Shown piece by piece: positions 17,977-27,566 of a stretch of DNA of 64,000 nucleotides (positions are counted from its first letter, which is position 1; the number at the start of each line of letters is the position of its first letter). Where the stretch lies: assembly GCF_003991225.1 (NCBI RefSeq), contig NZ_JTFC01000031.1, positions 620,001 to 684,000 on the forward strand, in the 5' to 3' direction. The translations under genes and the position numbers were made by a program. This DNA comes from Candidatus Kurthia intestinigallinarum (GTDB taxonomy: Bacteria; Bacillota; Bacilli; Bacillales_A; Planococcaceae). The notes below the pieces were generated by a model. The model made no database searches. It had not been told where the DNA came from and saw nothing but the letters and a program-made list of their open reading frames with translations.

Positions 17977-18936
17977 TTAACGAATGAAATCAACTAATGT
18001 TTGCTGAATAATACGACCACCAACAGACAATGCTGCACGGTGAATAGATTCTTGTGTAATCATATTCGTGATTGCTTCCTCGTATTCTACATCTTCAACG
18101 TTTGATTGTTGTTTCGTCAGTACTTCTTTTTGTATCGCCAAGCGGTCTGACATCATGTCAACGCGGTTTTGTTTAGCGCCTGCTTCAGCACGTTTACTTA
18201 ATAATAAATCAATGGAACCTTGAATCGTTTCAAATGCTTTATCTGTTGGAGAATTTGTGCCACCTAGAATGCTACCAATGTCAGCACCACTTGTTACACC
18301 ATTTGTTCCCGCTAGAGCCGCTTCAATTTTATCGAATACAATATCTAATTTGCCAAACATATTAATTGCACCCGTTGTATTCACATCAAGTGTAATATCA
18401 TTATAAATTTCTACATTAAATGAACTTTCAAACCCGCTTGTATTTGGTGCAGCATTCGTTGCCTTTGGATTCACAATAGAATTGCCAGCCGCATCTTTTG
18501 TATATAATGGTTCACTTGTACGAGTCCCACTAAAAATATATTCGTCTCCAATTTTTGTGTTAGCAATATCGTAAACTTCTTCGCGAATTTGTTTAATTTC
18601 TAGTAACATTTTTTCTCGGTCAACGGTTTGATTCGTATCATTAGCTGCTTGTGTAATTAATTCTTGTACACGTGTCATCGCACTTCCTAAGGAACCTAGG
18701 GCTGTATCTGTTGTGTCGAGCCATTTTGAAGCAGTATCTAGATTTGTATCATACTGTGCATTTTGCGCTAGTTGCGTACGATACCCCATTGCTCTCGTCA
18801 CACCTACCGGATCATCTGATGGACGTAACAGCTTAGACCCTGTTGAAAGTTGCTCTTGCCATTGTCCCATTTTATTATAGCTATTACTCAAGTTACGAAG
18901 CATCGTACTTGAAAGCATTGATTGTGTTACACGCAT
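17977..18936 (-). CDS. flgL: Hook-filament junction protein FlgL (HAP3)
   Basis: A 319-residue flagellin-like protein: MRVTQSMLSSTMLRNLSNSY, LSTGSKLLRPSDDPVG at ~30-45, and the C-terminal helix NMITQESIHRAALSVGGRIIQQTL. FlgL joins FlgK to the filament. Starts 14 bases after flgK; a standard AGGAGG precedes the ATG. Confidence 0.96.
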   Translation of the reverse strand: MRVTQSMLSSTMLRNLSNSYNKMGQWQEQLSTGSKLLRPSDDPVGVTRAMGYRTQLAQNAQYDTNLDTASKWLDTTDTALGSLGSAMTRVQELITQAANDTNQTVDREKMLLEIKQIREEVYDIANTKIGDEYIFSGTRTSEPLYTKDAAGNSIVNPKATNAAPNTSGFESSFNVEIYNDITLDVNTTGAINMFGKLDIVFDKIEAALAGTNGVTSGADIGSILGGTNSPTDKAFETIQGSIDLLLSKRAEAGAKQNRVDMMSDRLAIQKEVLTKQQSNVEDVEYEEAITNMITQESIHRAALSVGGRIIQQTLVDFIR

Positions 18937-18950
18937 TTACTTTCTCCTCC

Positions 18951-20846
18951 TTATAAACCTACTCGTCCCATACCATTAATCACCTTATCTAAAATTTCAT
19001 CAATAGCCGTCATCATACGTGCTGATGCATTATATGCTTGCTGGAACATAATCATATTCGTCATTTCTTCATCAAGTGAGACGGAACTAATCGAATCACG
19101 ATTATTTGAGATAGTTAATTGTAGTGTCCCAGAATTGTAAGCCATCTTAGTTGCTTTTTCACCTTCTGTACCAACATCTGCAACCATTTTCGAATAAAAA
19201 CCACCTGCTGAAGTATTTCCTAATCCAGCAATTGTTGTAGTTTTTAGATTAGAAAGTTTCAATGCAATATTGCCGTTTCCTTCTTCTTGCGCAGCATCTG
19301 AAGCTGCAATATTATTAAAGTCTTTCATCAAATCACTTACTTTGATATTAGCAGCATTAATTATTGGGCTACCATCTGTTGTATCAAAGAACGCACTTGC
19401 TGGCGTTGCACTTTCTAAAGCATAGCCACTTGTGTGTATGGCATTAAATTCTTTCGCAAATTCGCCTGCTAATTTATCCAGCTCCGCTAATTTGTCGTAG
19501 AAAAATCCTTTCGTTACGAGTGGCGCTGAACTATTTGTTTGCGTCGTATAGCCATATGACGTCGCGTAAGACGCTAGTTTTCCTTTATCCATCGACATCG
19601 TGTTGAACGTAATTCCGTCTGACGTACTTTGCCCTGTCGCAAACTTTACAGCGGTAATATTTTCTGACCCGTCAATTGTAGGTGTTACCGTTGTTGTGGC
19701 ACCTGTAGTTGGGTCCGTCACCGTAATAACACCTGTAGCTGGATTGATTGTACCTGGTGTTGATGGATCTAATTGATATTTTCCAGTAGCGGCATCTTTT
19801 GTCACAATAAAATTCGTTGTCCCATTACTTAATGTAGCTGCTCCCGTTGTCGCATCTATCGCAACCGTTCCTGCTACAGAAGTAGAAGATGTACGTGAAA
19901 CTTGAATACCTGAAAATGGTGTAAACGTATCATCATTTCCAACAGCTGTACCGCCAACACCGTTACCATTTGCATCAACAGCTTGTCCTGTCATTAATTC
20001 GACACGAGATGCAACAGATTTTCCATATAAATCTTTACCATTTTGCTGCGTGCCCGTTTTATCTGAACCAACAAGCATTGTCTTACTACCATCTGCCTCT
20101 ACAAAATAAACATTCAATGCGCCTTCTGCATCAGAGCCTGCAAGACCACCAGAGTATGTGCTTTCTGTTGTAATTGGCAAATAGCTTGATAATTCATCTA
20201 ATAATAAATCACGTGCATCATAAATATCATTTGGAATGTAGCCATTAGGCTCGACCTGCTTAATTTGATTATTTAGTGCCGAAATTTGTTCTAGAATCGA
20301 ATTGACCTTATCAACAGTATTAATTGTTTCTGCCTTTAAATTTTGCTGTACTTGCGTCATTTGCTTATTCATATAGTTAAATGAAGAAGCTAAATGAGAG
20401 CCTTTCGTATAAACAACCTGACGTGCCGCTGAATCTTTAGGTGTATTTGCCAACGTTTGTAACGCTGTATAGAACTCATCAAATGCCGCATTTAGCCCAT
20501 ATGTTGATGGTTCTGACATAATGTCTTCCATTTGACTAATCGCATCTGTACGCTGTGACCAGTAGCCTAAATTATTCGTCTCCTGACGGTACTGCTTATC
20601 AACAAACTCATTACGCACACGTGTAATGGACTGGCTTGTCACCCCTGTTCCTAAGTGTCCTGCAAGCATTGGTGCATTCATCCCTACACCTGGGAAGCCA
20701 TGTGTTGCTTCTAGGTTTACGCGCTGGCGTGTGTAGCCGACGGTATTGGCGTTTGAAATATTATGCCCGACTGTGTAAAGGGCTGTTTGCTGTGCGGTTA
20801 GGCCACGTTTATTTGTTTCAAGGCCCATAAATGTTGAAATTGCCAT
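18951..20846 (-). CDS. flgK: Hook-associated protein FlgK (HAP1)
   Basis: A 631-residue protein with flagellar rod motif at the N-terminus (GLETNKRGLTAQQTALYTV, NISNANTVGYTRQ) and the C-terminal D0 helix (DEEMTNMIMFQQAYNASARM). The central D2/D3 part (~270-400) is a Thr/Gly/Ala/Asp-rich stretch with repeated TG-x-x-T/AT patterns that looks like a fast-evolving surface insertion. FlgK is the first junction protein between hook and filament. Confidence 0.96.
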   Translation of the reverse strand: MAISTFMGLETNKRGLTAQQTALYTVGHNISNANTVGYTRQRVNLEATHGFPGVGMNAPMLAGHLGTGVTSQSITRVRNEFVDKQYRQETNNLGYWSQRTDAISQMEDIMSEPSTYGLNAAFDEFYTALQTLANTPKDSAARQVVYTKGSHLASSFNYMNKQMTQVQQNLKAETINTVDKVNSILEQISALNNQIKQVEPNGYIPNDIYDARDLLLDELSSYLPITTESTYSGGLAGSDAEGALNVYFVEADGSKTMLVGSDKTGTQQNGKDLYGKSVASRVELMTGQAVDANGNGVGGTAVGNDDTFTPFSGIQVSRTSSTSVAGTVAIDATTGAATLSNGTTNFIVTKDAATGKYQLDPSTPGTINPATGVITVTDPTTGATTTVTPTIDGSENITAVKFATGQSTSDGITFNTMSMDKGKLASYATSYGYTTQTNSSAPLVTKGFFYDKLAELDKLAGEFAKEFNAIHTSGYALESATPASAFFDTTDGSPIINAANIKVSDLMKDFNNIAASDAAQEEGNGNIALKLSNLKTTTIAGLGNTSAGGFYSKMVADVGTEGEKATKMAYNSGTLQLTISNNRDSISSVSLDEEMTNMIMFQQAYNASARMMTAIDEILDKVINGMGRVGL

Positions 20847-20943
20847 GTTTCATCCTCCTAAAAAAGTGTTTCGCTACGTTTATGTTCTGTATTTTTCATC
20901 GGCATCGGATGCGAGATTTCAAGTGTAAAATTATTTTTGGCGC

Positions 20944-20976
20944 ATAAAAAAAGGCCTCTCCGCTTCTCGGTGAGGC
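20944..20976 (-). terminator. Terminator-like hairpin between flgN and flgK
   Basis: Minus strand: GCCTCACCGAGAAGCGGAGAGGC then TTTTTTT. It lies within the flgM-flgN-flgK string, ~100 bases before the flgK start, so it may partly uncouple flgK. Confidence 0.7.
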
Positions 20977-20984
20977 AACATTTT

Positions 20985-21482
20985 CTATGCTTGTGAATTA
21001 AAGCGGCCAATTGTCGATGCATTACTGCGGCGACCTTGTGATTCGCCGTAGTTAAAGTTATCCTGCTGTGGGCGCATCATATCGACGGTCATATTAATAA
21101 CCTGCAGTGAATTGAATAATAATTTTTGATTCAATTCATTCGTTTTTTGTAAATGCTCAACCGTCTGCAATAGCTCGTCACGTGTTTGTTGTAACTGCAT
21201 CTTCTCCTGTGTCGTCGGCACAAGTGCAATCAGCTGTTCAATGGTCGGCTGCGTCCCGGGCGCTAGTTGTTGCCCATTAAAATAACGTAGCACCGCTTGC
21301 TGGCGTTGTCCCTCTAGCTGAGAGATAGCAGAAATATGCGATTGCTCGTCATTGATCATTTTCTTAATGCCTTCCATATCCCCGTTCGTAATCAGCTCGG
21401 TTTTATGGTCTGCGAGCTTCACTAAACTTTTATGCATGACATTTAGTTTTGCCATAATCGTATTGATTTGTTCGATAGACAT
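20985..21482 (-). CDS. flgN: FlgN-like export chaperone
   Basis: A 165-residue helical protein with long amphipathic helices (MSIEQINTIMAKLNVMHKSL, then ELITNGDMEGIKKMI and a C-terminal SLQVINMTVDMMRPQQ). FlgN chaperones FlgK and FlgL. Located between flgM (12 bases upstream) and flgK as in other Bacilli. Confidence 0.9.
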   Translation of the reverse strand: MSIEQINTIMAKLNVMHKSLVKLADHKTELITNGDMEGIKKMINDEQSHISAISQLEGQRQQAVLRYFNGQQLAPGTQPTIEQLIALVPTTQEKMQLQQTRDELLQTVEHLQKTNELNQKLLFNSLQVINMTVDMMRPQQDNFNYGESQGRRSNASTIGRFNSQA

Positions 21483-21494
21483 TTGATTTCCTCG

Positions 21495-21758
21495 CTATCT
21501 ACGGAAGTGATTTAATAAATCTTTTGCAAGCTTCTCTGAATCAATTTTGTACGTGCCGTTTTGAATTTGTGATTTCAACTCTGATAAACGGTCCGCGCGC
21601 TCACTTTCATACGATTTTACGCCTTGTAAATCTTTCGCTTGCGACGAAATCTCAAGTTGATCCTGAAAAGATAGACTCGATTTTTTCACTTCATTCGTTT
21701 TTACTTGTTGATTTTTATATGGATTCACTGCATTAACACCGTATCCTTGAACTTTCAT
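21495..21758 (-). CDS. flgM: Anti-sigma factor FlgM
   Basis: An 87-residue protein: MKVQGYGVNAVNPYKNQQ, then the C-terminal SigD-binding helices (DRLSELKSQIQNGTYKID, KLAKDLLNHFRR). FlgM holds SigD inactive until hook completion. The ATG at 21758 has AAAGGAGG nine bases ahead; an in-frame start seven codons upstream overlaps this site and was rejected. A weak SigD-like promoter lies upstream. Confidence 0.94.
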   Translation of the reverse strand: MKVQGYGVNAVNPYKNQQVKTNEVKKSSLSFQDQLEISSQAKDLQGVKSYESERADRLSELKSQIQNGTYKIDSEKLAKDLLNHFRR

Positions 21759-21800
21759 AACTAGAACCTCCTTTATCATTCTTCACTATCTTTACCCATT

Positions 21801-21826
21801 ATTTCGGATGTGGGGAGGGTATGTTA
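21801..21826 (-). promoter_or_regulatory. Possible SigD promoter before flgM
   Basis: TAAC, 16 bases, CGAAAT on the minus strand, two mismatches from the hag-type SigD promoter with the same spacing. B. subtilis flgM has a SigD promoter at this place. Confidence 0.35.
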
Positions 21827-21926
21827 AGTGATTTTCCGATAAAAGAGTTGATGTTACTATACAATGCATGATTACGTAGTACTATTTTCTGTTACAAATT
21901 CAAAAACTATTAAAATAGTGCTAGGT

Positions 21927-22343
21927 CTAGCGTGTCCGTTTTTCTGATAGGTACGTACCGCGCTCATTTTTTTCAATTGACTCGCGGAATTCCTTACTCG
22001 CCTCAAATTGATTCAAATCTCGTTGCAATTTATTTGTGCAATTATCGCATAATTTCCCTGTCGTCGTTAAATGACCACAATTATCACATGGATAGCCTAG
22101 GTTCGGGAATAGCGCTGTCTGCAAGCGTCCGCGACGTACCCATCCATATAATAATTCCTCTGTGCAGCCCGTTGCTTCCACAATTCGCTCAACCGTTGCC
22201 GCACGATTTTCACGACGACGTAAAAAGCGATACACTTCTTCGTATTTCTTTTCCTCTTCCGCCGCGCAGTTTGCACATACTTCACGAATTCCGTTGTAGT
22301 TAAATAGTTGTCCACATGTTGGACAGCTCTTAATTTCGCCCAT
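21927..22343 (-). CDS. yvyF: YvyF flagellar-operon zinc-ribbon protein
   Basis: A 138-residue protein with four Cys pairs: CPTC (~7), CANC (~23), CDNC (~86) and CDNC (~98), around a helical HTH-like part (TVERIVEATGCTEELLYGWVRRG). This pattern is typical of YvyF, of unknown function, always next to flgM in Bacilli. It lies 18 bases after comFC. Confidence 0.92.
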   Translation of the reverse strand: MGEIKSCPTCGQLFNYNGIREVCANCAAEEEKKYEEVYRFLRRRENRAATVERIVEATGCTEELLYGWVRRGRLQTALFPNLGYPCDNCGHLTTTGKLCDNCTNKLQRDLNQFEASKEFRESIEKNERGTYLSEKRTR

Positions 22344-22361
22344 GTTGTCATAGGCCCCCTT

Positions 22362-22961
22362 TCACTTTCTCGCTGAAATGAACACGAGCACCTCTATATG
22401 CGTAAAACCATCTCGCTTTAAAACTTCATGCGCATGGCGTATCGTCGTTCCTGTCGTCACAATATCATCAACAAGAACAAGATGCGTGTCTTTCCTTAAT
22501 TGTATAGCATTTCTTGTGAACAAAGTAGCACTATTTTCACGTTCTACCCGTGACTTCTGACTTTGTGTGTCCGTCGTCGTTTTTTCTAATAAATGCGTAT
22601 AGCGCACACCTGCCGCTTCTAATAGCACATCCATATGTGCAAATGTACGCGCCCGCTTTTTTGCAGGGTGCATCGGAATTGGCACTATCACGGCCTTTTT
22701 ATAGTGACTACATAGCTTTTTTATTTCATCGGCAAAAACATGCGCAATAATAGCGTCCTGTGAAAATTTGAGACGATGTAACCAGTCCCTCATCGCCTCA
22801 TTATAGACATAAATTGTGCGAATGCCCTCGTAAGCCTGCTCACTTACGCGTTCAAACTTCGCCATACAGCTAGCGCAGGTCGTCCACTTTTGCCGGCGAC
22901 TAAATAACCCTGTCCACGTCTCGATCTTTTCAACCACACGATCACATAGTAAGCAGCGCAT
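22362..22961 (-). CDS. comFC: Competence protein ComFC
   Basis: A 199-residue phosphoribosyltransferase-fold protein. N-terminal zinc ribbon (CLLC at 3-6, CASC at ~30) and PRPP loop VLVDDIVTTGTT at ~158-170. ComFC works with ComFA in natural transformation. Its start is immediately after the comFA stop. The B. subtilis comFB gene normally between them is missing, as in many relatives. Confidence 0.95.
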   Translation of the reverse strand: MRCLLCDRVVEKIETWTGLFSRRQKWTTCASCMAKFERVSEQAYEGIRTIYVYNEAMRDWLHRLKFSQDAIIAHVFADEIKKLCSHYKKAVIVPIPMHPAKKRARTFAHMDVLLEAAGVRYTHLLEKTTTDTQSQKSRVERENSATLFTRNAIQLRKDTHLVLVDDIVTTGTTIRHAHEVLKRDGFTHIEVLVFISARK

Positions 22962-24302
22962 TTAGTTCACCTCCGCATTGAGGCGTAAAATTTCACGTTT
23001 TGCCGCATCCATCTCGCGCGTCACCCCGTGATGGAAAAATACAATATCCCCCGTCGGCTCATGCTGCGCTCGGCCAACGCGCCCACTAATTTGAATAAGG
23101 GCACTCGCTGTAAAAATCGCCGACTCTGCACCGATAACTGCGACCTGAACACGTGGAATCGTAATGCCGCGCTCTAAAATGGTCGTCGTTAGGAGCCCGG
23201 CGACCTCGCCATTTCGCAGTGCCAGAACCTTCTCCTTGCGCTCCGCATCTTCAGCATAGACAGCCGGCACTGAAAATAAATGCGCTGCCTGTTTCATGAG
23301 CGCAATCGTTGGGAAGAATAGCAAATAAGGTTGGCCCTTGTCTTCACAGTTCTTAATCCAGCGTGCGATTTTTTTTGGTAAACGATTCATCTGTAGCTGC
23401 TTGTCATAAAACCATAGGGACGCAAAGCGAGGCACTGGCAAGTCAGCCCCGTGAAAGCGTCTTGGAATAAATGAATAGGCTCCAGTCTTTTGAAACTGCG
23501 CCTGCATATTTATAGATGGGGTCGCTGTCACAAGCATCGTGACACCGTCCTGTTTTCTTGCCTTCACAACCGCCTGCTGCAGCGCGACGTCAAATGTATA
23601 CGGAAAGGCATCTGCCTCGTCGACAAAAATAATGTCAAAGGCATCTTCAAAGCGAAAAAGCTGATGCGTCGTCGCCACAATAAATGGTGAATAGCTCGTA
23701 GCTAACGGGGCACCGCCATAAAGCGCCTGTACAGTAACATCTGGGAAAACTTGCTGAAAGCGCGGCGCAAGCTCGAGCACAACATCTGTACGCGGCGTTG
23801 CGACACAGACGCGCCAGTTCATCGAAAGTGCTATTTCAATCGCCGCAAATAAAATCTCGGTTTTGCCGGCACCGCATACGGCATGTACTAGATGCGAGCG
23901 CTTTGCCCTCACACTATCGATAAGCTCCTGTGACACACGTGCCTGCGCCGCTGTAAACTGTCCCTGCCACTGTAGCTTTGGCTTTACATCTGTCGTAGCT
24001 GTAGCGCCAATCCAGCGTACAAGTGTATCACAAGACGCGAGCCTGCCCATTTGAATGCAATTCCGGCAGTAGACGCAGATTTTATCACATTTTGCGCAAT
24101 AATAGCGAATATAGGTGTCAAAAGATGCACAACGACAGCGACGGCAGCTCGGCTTTCCTTTTAAAAACTCAATGGCTTGAACATCGTCAATTAATTGTCG
24201 CTCTTTTGCTTTTGCGATTACGGATTCATCAAATGGTAGCTTTCCTGCTGGCCAAATACGCCCGCTTAAAAACTGCTGTAGCCGCGCTAACTCGTCATTC
24301 AT
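22962..24302 (-). CDS. comFA: ComFA DNA-uptake helicase
   Basis: A 446-residue DEAD-like ATPase: N-terminal zinc-binding cysteines (CRRCRC, CAKC, CVYCRNC at ~50-85), Walker A VCGAGKTEI (~140), DEAD-type box VDEAD (~228), TATPS (~258) and helicase C motifs (QISGRVGRA). ComFA drives incoming single-stranded DNA through the ComEC pore. The ATG at 24302 has GAGGG seven bases ahead; the ATG seven codons earlier lacks a site. No convincing paired ComK boxes were found directly upstream. Confidence 0.95.
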   Translation of the reverse strand: MNDELARLQQFLSGRIWPAGKLPFDESVIAKAKERQLIDDVQAIEFLKGKPSCRRCRCASFDTYIRYYCAKCDKICVYCRNCIQMGRLASCDTLVRWIGATATTDVKPKLQWQGQFTAAQARVSQELIDSVRAKRSHLVHAVCGAGKTEILFAAIEIALSMNWRVCVATPRTDVVLELAPRFQQVFPDVTVQALYGGAPLATSYSPFIVATTHQLFRFEDAFDIIFVDEADAFPYTFDVALQQAVVKARKQDGVTMLVTATPSINMQAQFQKTGAYSFIPRRFHGADLPVPRFASLWFYDKQLQMNRLPKKIARWIKNCEDKGQPYLLFFPTIALMKQAAHLFSVPAVYAEDAERKEKVLALRNGEVAGLLTTTILERGITIPRVQVAVIGAESAIFTASALIQISGRVGRAQHEPTGDIVFFHHGVTREMDAAKREILRLNAEVN

Positions 24303-24350
24303 TGGACATCCCTCATTTGTCATTTTTGTCCATTTTAGCGATTTTTGCGC

Positions 24351-24385
24351 AAAAAAAAAGCATCTCTAGTTAAAACTAGAAACGC
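24351..24385 (-). terminator. Terminator after degV
   Basis: Eleven-base stem GCGTTTCTAGT/ACTAGAGATGC with two G-U pairs, then nine T on the minus strand, ~110 bases beyond the degV stop. Confidence 0.75.
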
Positions 24386-24493
24386 CCCTTTGAGATATTG
24401 TTTAGTATTATAAATAGTTTAGCCGTTTATGCTTATATTGTCACTCATTTTTTACGAATTTCGCTAAAAAATTTATCAAAAATTAATTTTCGA

Positions 24494-25339
24494 CTATTTT
24501 TTGGCAAACCAGCCCATCGCTAGCGCACCTTCACCAAGATGCGTTCCAACAACTGCGCCAAAATAAGATGGATAAAAATCAACTGTTGGGAATTCAGCGC
24601 GTAAATGATTTAGCCATTCATCACGCTCTTGCTCGCAATTTGCATGAATAACGGTTGCTTCAATGGCACCATATTTTGCTACATCTTCAGCTAACAGGTC
24701 TTCAATACGTTTTAATGCTTTTTTCTTCGTACGAATTTTTTCAAATGGTACGATGACTTTATCGCTGAAATGAAGAATTGGCTTCACTTGTAGTAAGCTA
24801 CCAATTAAAGCTGAAGCTGCTGATAGACGACCACCACGTTGTAAATGAGATAAGTCATCTACTAAAATGAATTCTTTTTCGGTTTTCTTCATTTCTTCTA
24901 AGTGCTCTAAAATTTCTTTCGCTGAGGCACCTGTTTTCGCTAAACGCGCTGCATGAATCGCATACATACCTTGCATATAACAAGCGACCTCTGTATCGAA
25001 ACCATATACTTTTACATGATCGACCATATCCGCGGCTGCAAGTGCACCCTGGTATGTGCCACTAATACCGCTTGAAAGATGAATTGTAACAATTTCATCA
25101 TAGTCTTTTGCAAGCTCTTCAAATAAAGCGACAAATTTGCCGATTGGTGGCTGTGTAGATGTTGGTAATTTTTTTCCGCCACGAATTTTCTCATAAAACT
25201 CGTCTGCTGATAAATTTACTTCTTCTTCATAGGTTTCGCCGTTAATAACAACGCTTAGTGGCACCATATGAATATTATATTTTTCAAGCTCGTCCTTTGG
25301 AATATAGGCCGTGCTGTCTGTTACGATTGCAGTTGCCAT
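24494..25339 (-). CDS. degV: DegV family fatty-acid-binding protein
   Basis: A 281-residue DegV protein: VTDSTAYIP at the start, the ligand loop TSTQPP near 60, IHLSSGISGTYQ near 85 and the C-terminal G-x-V-V-G-x-H-x-G-E-G (GAVVGTHLGEGALAMGW). DegV/FakB proteins bind a fatty acid and present it to fatty acid kinase. It lies between degU and comFA as in B. subtilis, with its own terminator and ribosome site GAGGAG. Confidence 0.94.
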   Translation of the reverse strand: MATAIVTDSTAYIPKDELEKYNIHMVPLSVVINGETYEEEVNLSADEFYEKIRGGKKLPTSTQPPIGKFVALFEELAKDYDEIVTIHLSSGISGTYQGALAAADMVDHVKVYGFDTEVACYMQGMYAIHAARLAKTGASAKEILEHLEEMKKTEKEFILVDDLSHLQRGGRLSAASALIGSLLQVKPILHFSDKVIVPFEKIRTKKKALKRIEDLLAEDVAKYGAIEATVIHANCEQERDEWLNHLRAEFPTVDFYPSYFGAVVGTHLGEGALAMGWFAKK

Positions 25340-25453
25340 TATTTCACTCCTCTACATATACTGTTCATTTTATAAAAATATATATGAAAAGGCAAATAAC
25401 ATATGACATTTATAACTTTTCAAATCTTTTTAACTATGTACTGATTAGCATAT

Positions 25454-25485
25454 AAAAAGGAATCGCGCGAAGCACGATTCCTTTT
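25454..25485 (-). terminator. Terminator after degU
   Basis: Eleven-base arms AAAAGGAATCG/CGATTCCTTTT, T-rich on both strands. Its core (GGAATCGCGC ... CGATTCC) resembles the dispersed terminator repeats at 35.4 and 51.2 kb. Confidence 0.85.
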
Positions 25486-25526
25486 CAAAGTAGGTTAACG
25501 CCTATTACCCACTGTTTGAAGTGGTA

Positions 25527-26201
25527 TTAGCGTACTTCTACCCAACCGTTTTTAATCGCTGTTACAACAGCTTGTGTACGGTCATTTACATTCATTTTTT
25601 GAAGAATGCTTGAAACATGGTTTTTAACTGTTTTTTCTGAGATGTATAATGTTTCACCAATTGCACGGTTTGATTGGCCGTCTGTTAATAATTGCAGGAC
25701 TTCACATTCACGTTTAGTTAATAAGTGGAATGGACGACGGATTTCCGTTTGGTGGAATGAGCCTTTATTTTCACGTTCGCTTAAGCGACGATATTCAGCT
25801 ACAAGATTTTTTGTGATTTTAGGATGTAAGTATGAGCCGCCAGCTGCAACGATTTTAATTGCGTCTACGATTTCATCCGCATCCATTTCTTTTAGCATAT
25901 AACCTAGTGCACCAGATTTTAATGCGTGAGATACGTATGATTCATCATCATGAATTGAAAGAATGATTACTTTCGCATCAGGATATTTTTCGATTAACTC
26001 TGAAGTTGCTTCCACACCATTTTTTTGCGGCATGTTAATGTCCATTAACACAACGTCTGGTTGGAATTCTTCATATAGAGGTAATGTATCGATACCATCA
26101 TCACCTTCTGCTACTACTTCAAATGTATCTTCAAAATCTAAAATACGTTTTACGCCTTCACGGAATAATTGGTGATCGTCAATAATAATAATTTTTGTCA
26201 T
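25527..26201 (-). CDS. degU: Response regulator DegU
   Basis: A 224-residue NarL/LuxR-type regulator. The receiver domain (1-120) carries D8/D9, phospho-acceptor D54 (VVLMDINMP) and K~104; the C-terminal LuxR helix-turn-helix (~160-220) contains [21 protein letters not shown]. DegU controls exoenzymes, competence, motility and biofilm. The ATG at 26201 follows AGGAGGAAATTT; six upstream codons were excluded. It forms an operon with degS. Confidence 0.97.
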   Translation of the reverse strand: MTKIIIIDDHQLFREGVKRILDFEDTFEVVAEGDDGIDTLPLYEEFQPDVVLMDINMPQKNGVEATSELIEKYPDAKVIILSIHDDESYVSHALKSGALGYMLKEMDADEIVDAIKIVAAGGSYLHPKITKNLVAEYRRLSERENKGSFHQTEIRRPFHLLTKRECEVLQLLTDGQSNRAIGETLYISEKTVKNHVSSILQKMNVNDRTQAVVTAIKNGWVEVR

Positions 26202-26235
26202 AATAAATTTCCTCCTCAAGTACCTCTACAAAAGG

Positions 26236-27387
26236 TTATGTTCCCTTTTTTATGGGGATTATAAACATAATTCTCGTACCTTGTCCGATTTCGGACTGTA
26301 TATCCATAGTACCATCTAATAAATCTATGCGCTCTTTCATTCCAACGATACCGAATGAATTTTGTTTTGTTAGCGCCATATCAAACCCTGTACCATTATC
26401 CTTTATAGAAATATTAACATTTTCTTTAAGCCATTCAAAGTTCACACGAATTTCTTTTGCAGAGCCATGTTTAATGGCGTTATTCACGCTTTCTTGTACA
26501 AGTCTAAAAATGGCTGTTTCATAATTCATCGGCATACGACGATCTTCACCACGTGAGCTAAATTCAATATACGTTCCTTCATTATAATCTTGCACGGAAT
26601 TTAAATATTTCTTCAGCGTCGGCACAATCCCTAAATCGTCTAGTGCCATTGGGCGTAAGTCATAAATAATGCGACGAACCTCATGTAGCGTATCGCGCAC
26701 CATCCCTTTTAAATCACGTAGTTCTTGAATCGCACGCTCTACACCTTTTTCATCATATGAACGTGTGATTAAATCTGTGCGAAGTAACACATTCGCAAGC
26801 ATTTGCGCCGGTCCATCATGTACCTCACGCGAAATACGCTTGCGCTCTTCCTCTTGCGCCTCGATTACTCGAATCGCAAAATCCTCTTTCATTTTTGCAT
26901 TCTTAAGAGCAGGACCAACATCTTTTAAATCCTCGCTTAAGTAGTTCAGTACTACATTGACTTGGTTTACAAGCTGGTCGGCTTTTTCAATTGTATCAAG
27001 TAAGCCTCGCATATTTCTTTCTAAGTCATCCCGGCGTCCGCGTAACAATTTTTCTTCTGATTGAACAACAGACTGACGAATTTGAAATGTATTTGCTGCA
27101 TTATACGCTTGGTGCACCTGTTCCTCAGAATAAATACGGAAGTTTTGAGAAACCTCCGCAAGTCTAGCTCTAGCTTGCTTTACCTGAACTTCTAGCATAT
27201 CATTTTCTTGTATAATGTCCTGCAATTTGGTACGTACAATACCGAGCTCTAATTTCATTTCTTCAAAAGATTGACGCGATTGCTCGCTAATCGTGAAAAT
27301 ATCATTTTTAGACGTATCAATCGTTTCGACCATACTATTGAAAATCTTATCTAATACTTGAATGTCAATCTTATTTCCTTTAACCAT
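26236..27387 (-). CDS. degS: Sensor histidine kinase DegS
   Basis: A 383-residue soluble kinase. The N-terminal 165 residues are coiled coil (the DegS sensor domain), followed by HisKA_3 with phospho-accepting H190 (RISREVHDGPAQML) and a C-terminal HATPase (ESVNNAIKHG, DNGTGFD, GIVGMKERI). No membrane segment, as expected for DegS. Thirty-four bases separate it from degU; yvyE is divergent. Confidence 0.97.
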   Translation of the reverse strand: MVKGNKIDIQVLDKIFNSMVETIDTSKNDIFTISEQSRQSFEEMKLELGIVRTKLQDIIQENDMLEVQVKQARARLAEVSQNFRIYSEEQVHQAYNAANTFQIRQSVVQSEEKLLRGRRDDLERNMRGLLDTIEKADQLVNQVNVVLNYLSEDLKDVGPALKNAKMKEDFAIRVIEAQEEERKRISREVHDGPAQMLANVLLRTDLITRSYDEKGVERAIQELRDLKGMVRDTLHEVRRIIYDLRPMALDDLGIVPTLKKYLNSVQDYNEGTYIEFSSRGEDRRMPMNYETAIFRLVQESVNNAIKHGSAKEIRVNFEWLKENVNISIKDNGTGFDMALTKQNSFGIVGMKERIDLLDGTMDIQSEIGQGTRIMFIIPIKKGT

Positions 27388-27466
27388 ACTAAATACTCCT
27401 CACAATGCATACTTTATAGAATAGCATGTATTTTGTAGTACTGACATCAAAAATCTAAAATTCTTT

Positions 27467-27488
27467 ACAATAATTATACCATTATTGT
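27467..27488. promoter_or_regulatory. Inverted repeat between degS and yvyE
   Basis: Perfect eight-base arms ACAATAAT/ATTATTGT with a six-base centre in the 179-base divergent promoter region. It could be an operator; no regulator is assigned. Confidence 0.3.
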
Positions 27489-27566
27489 GATATAAGCACA
27501 TAAAAATCCTGCGTTAAAAAGATGACAATTGTATCATTTACATTAAATTTCTACTAGGAGAATCAA

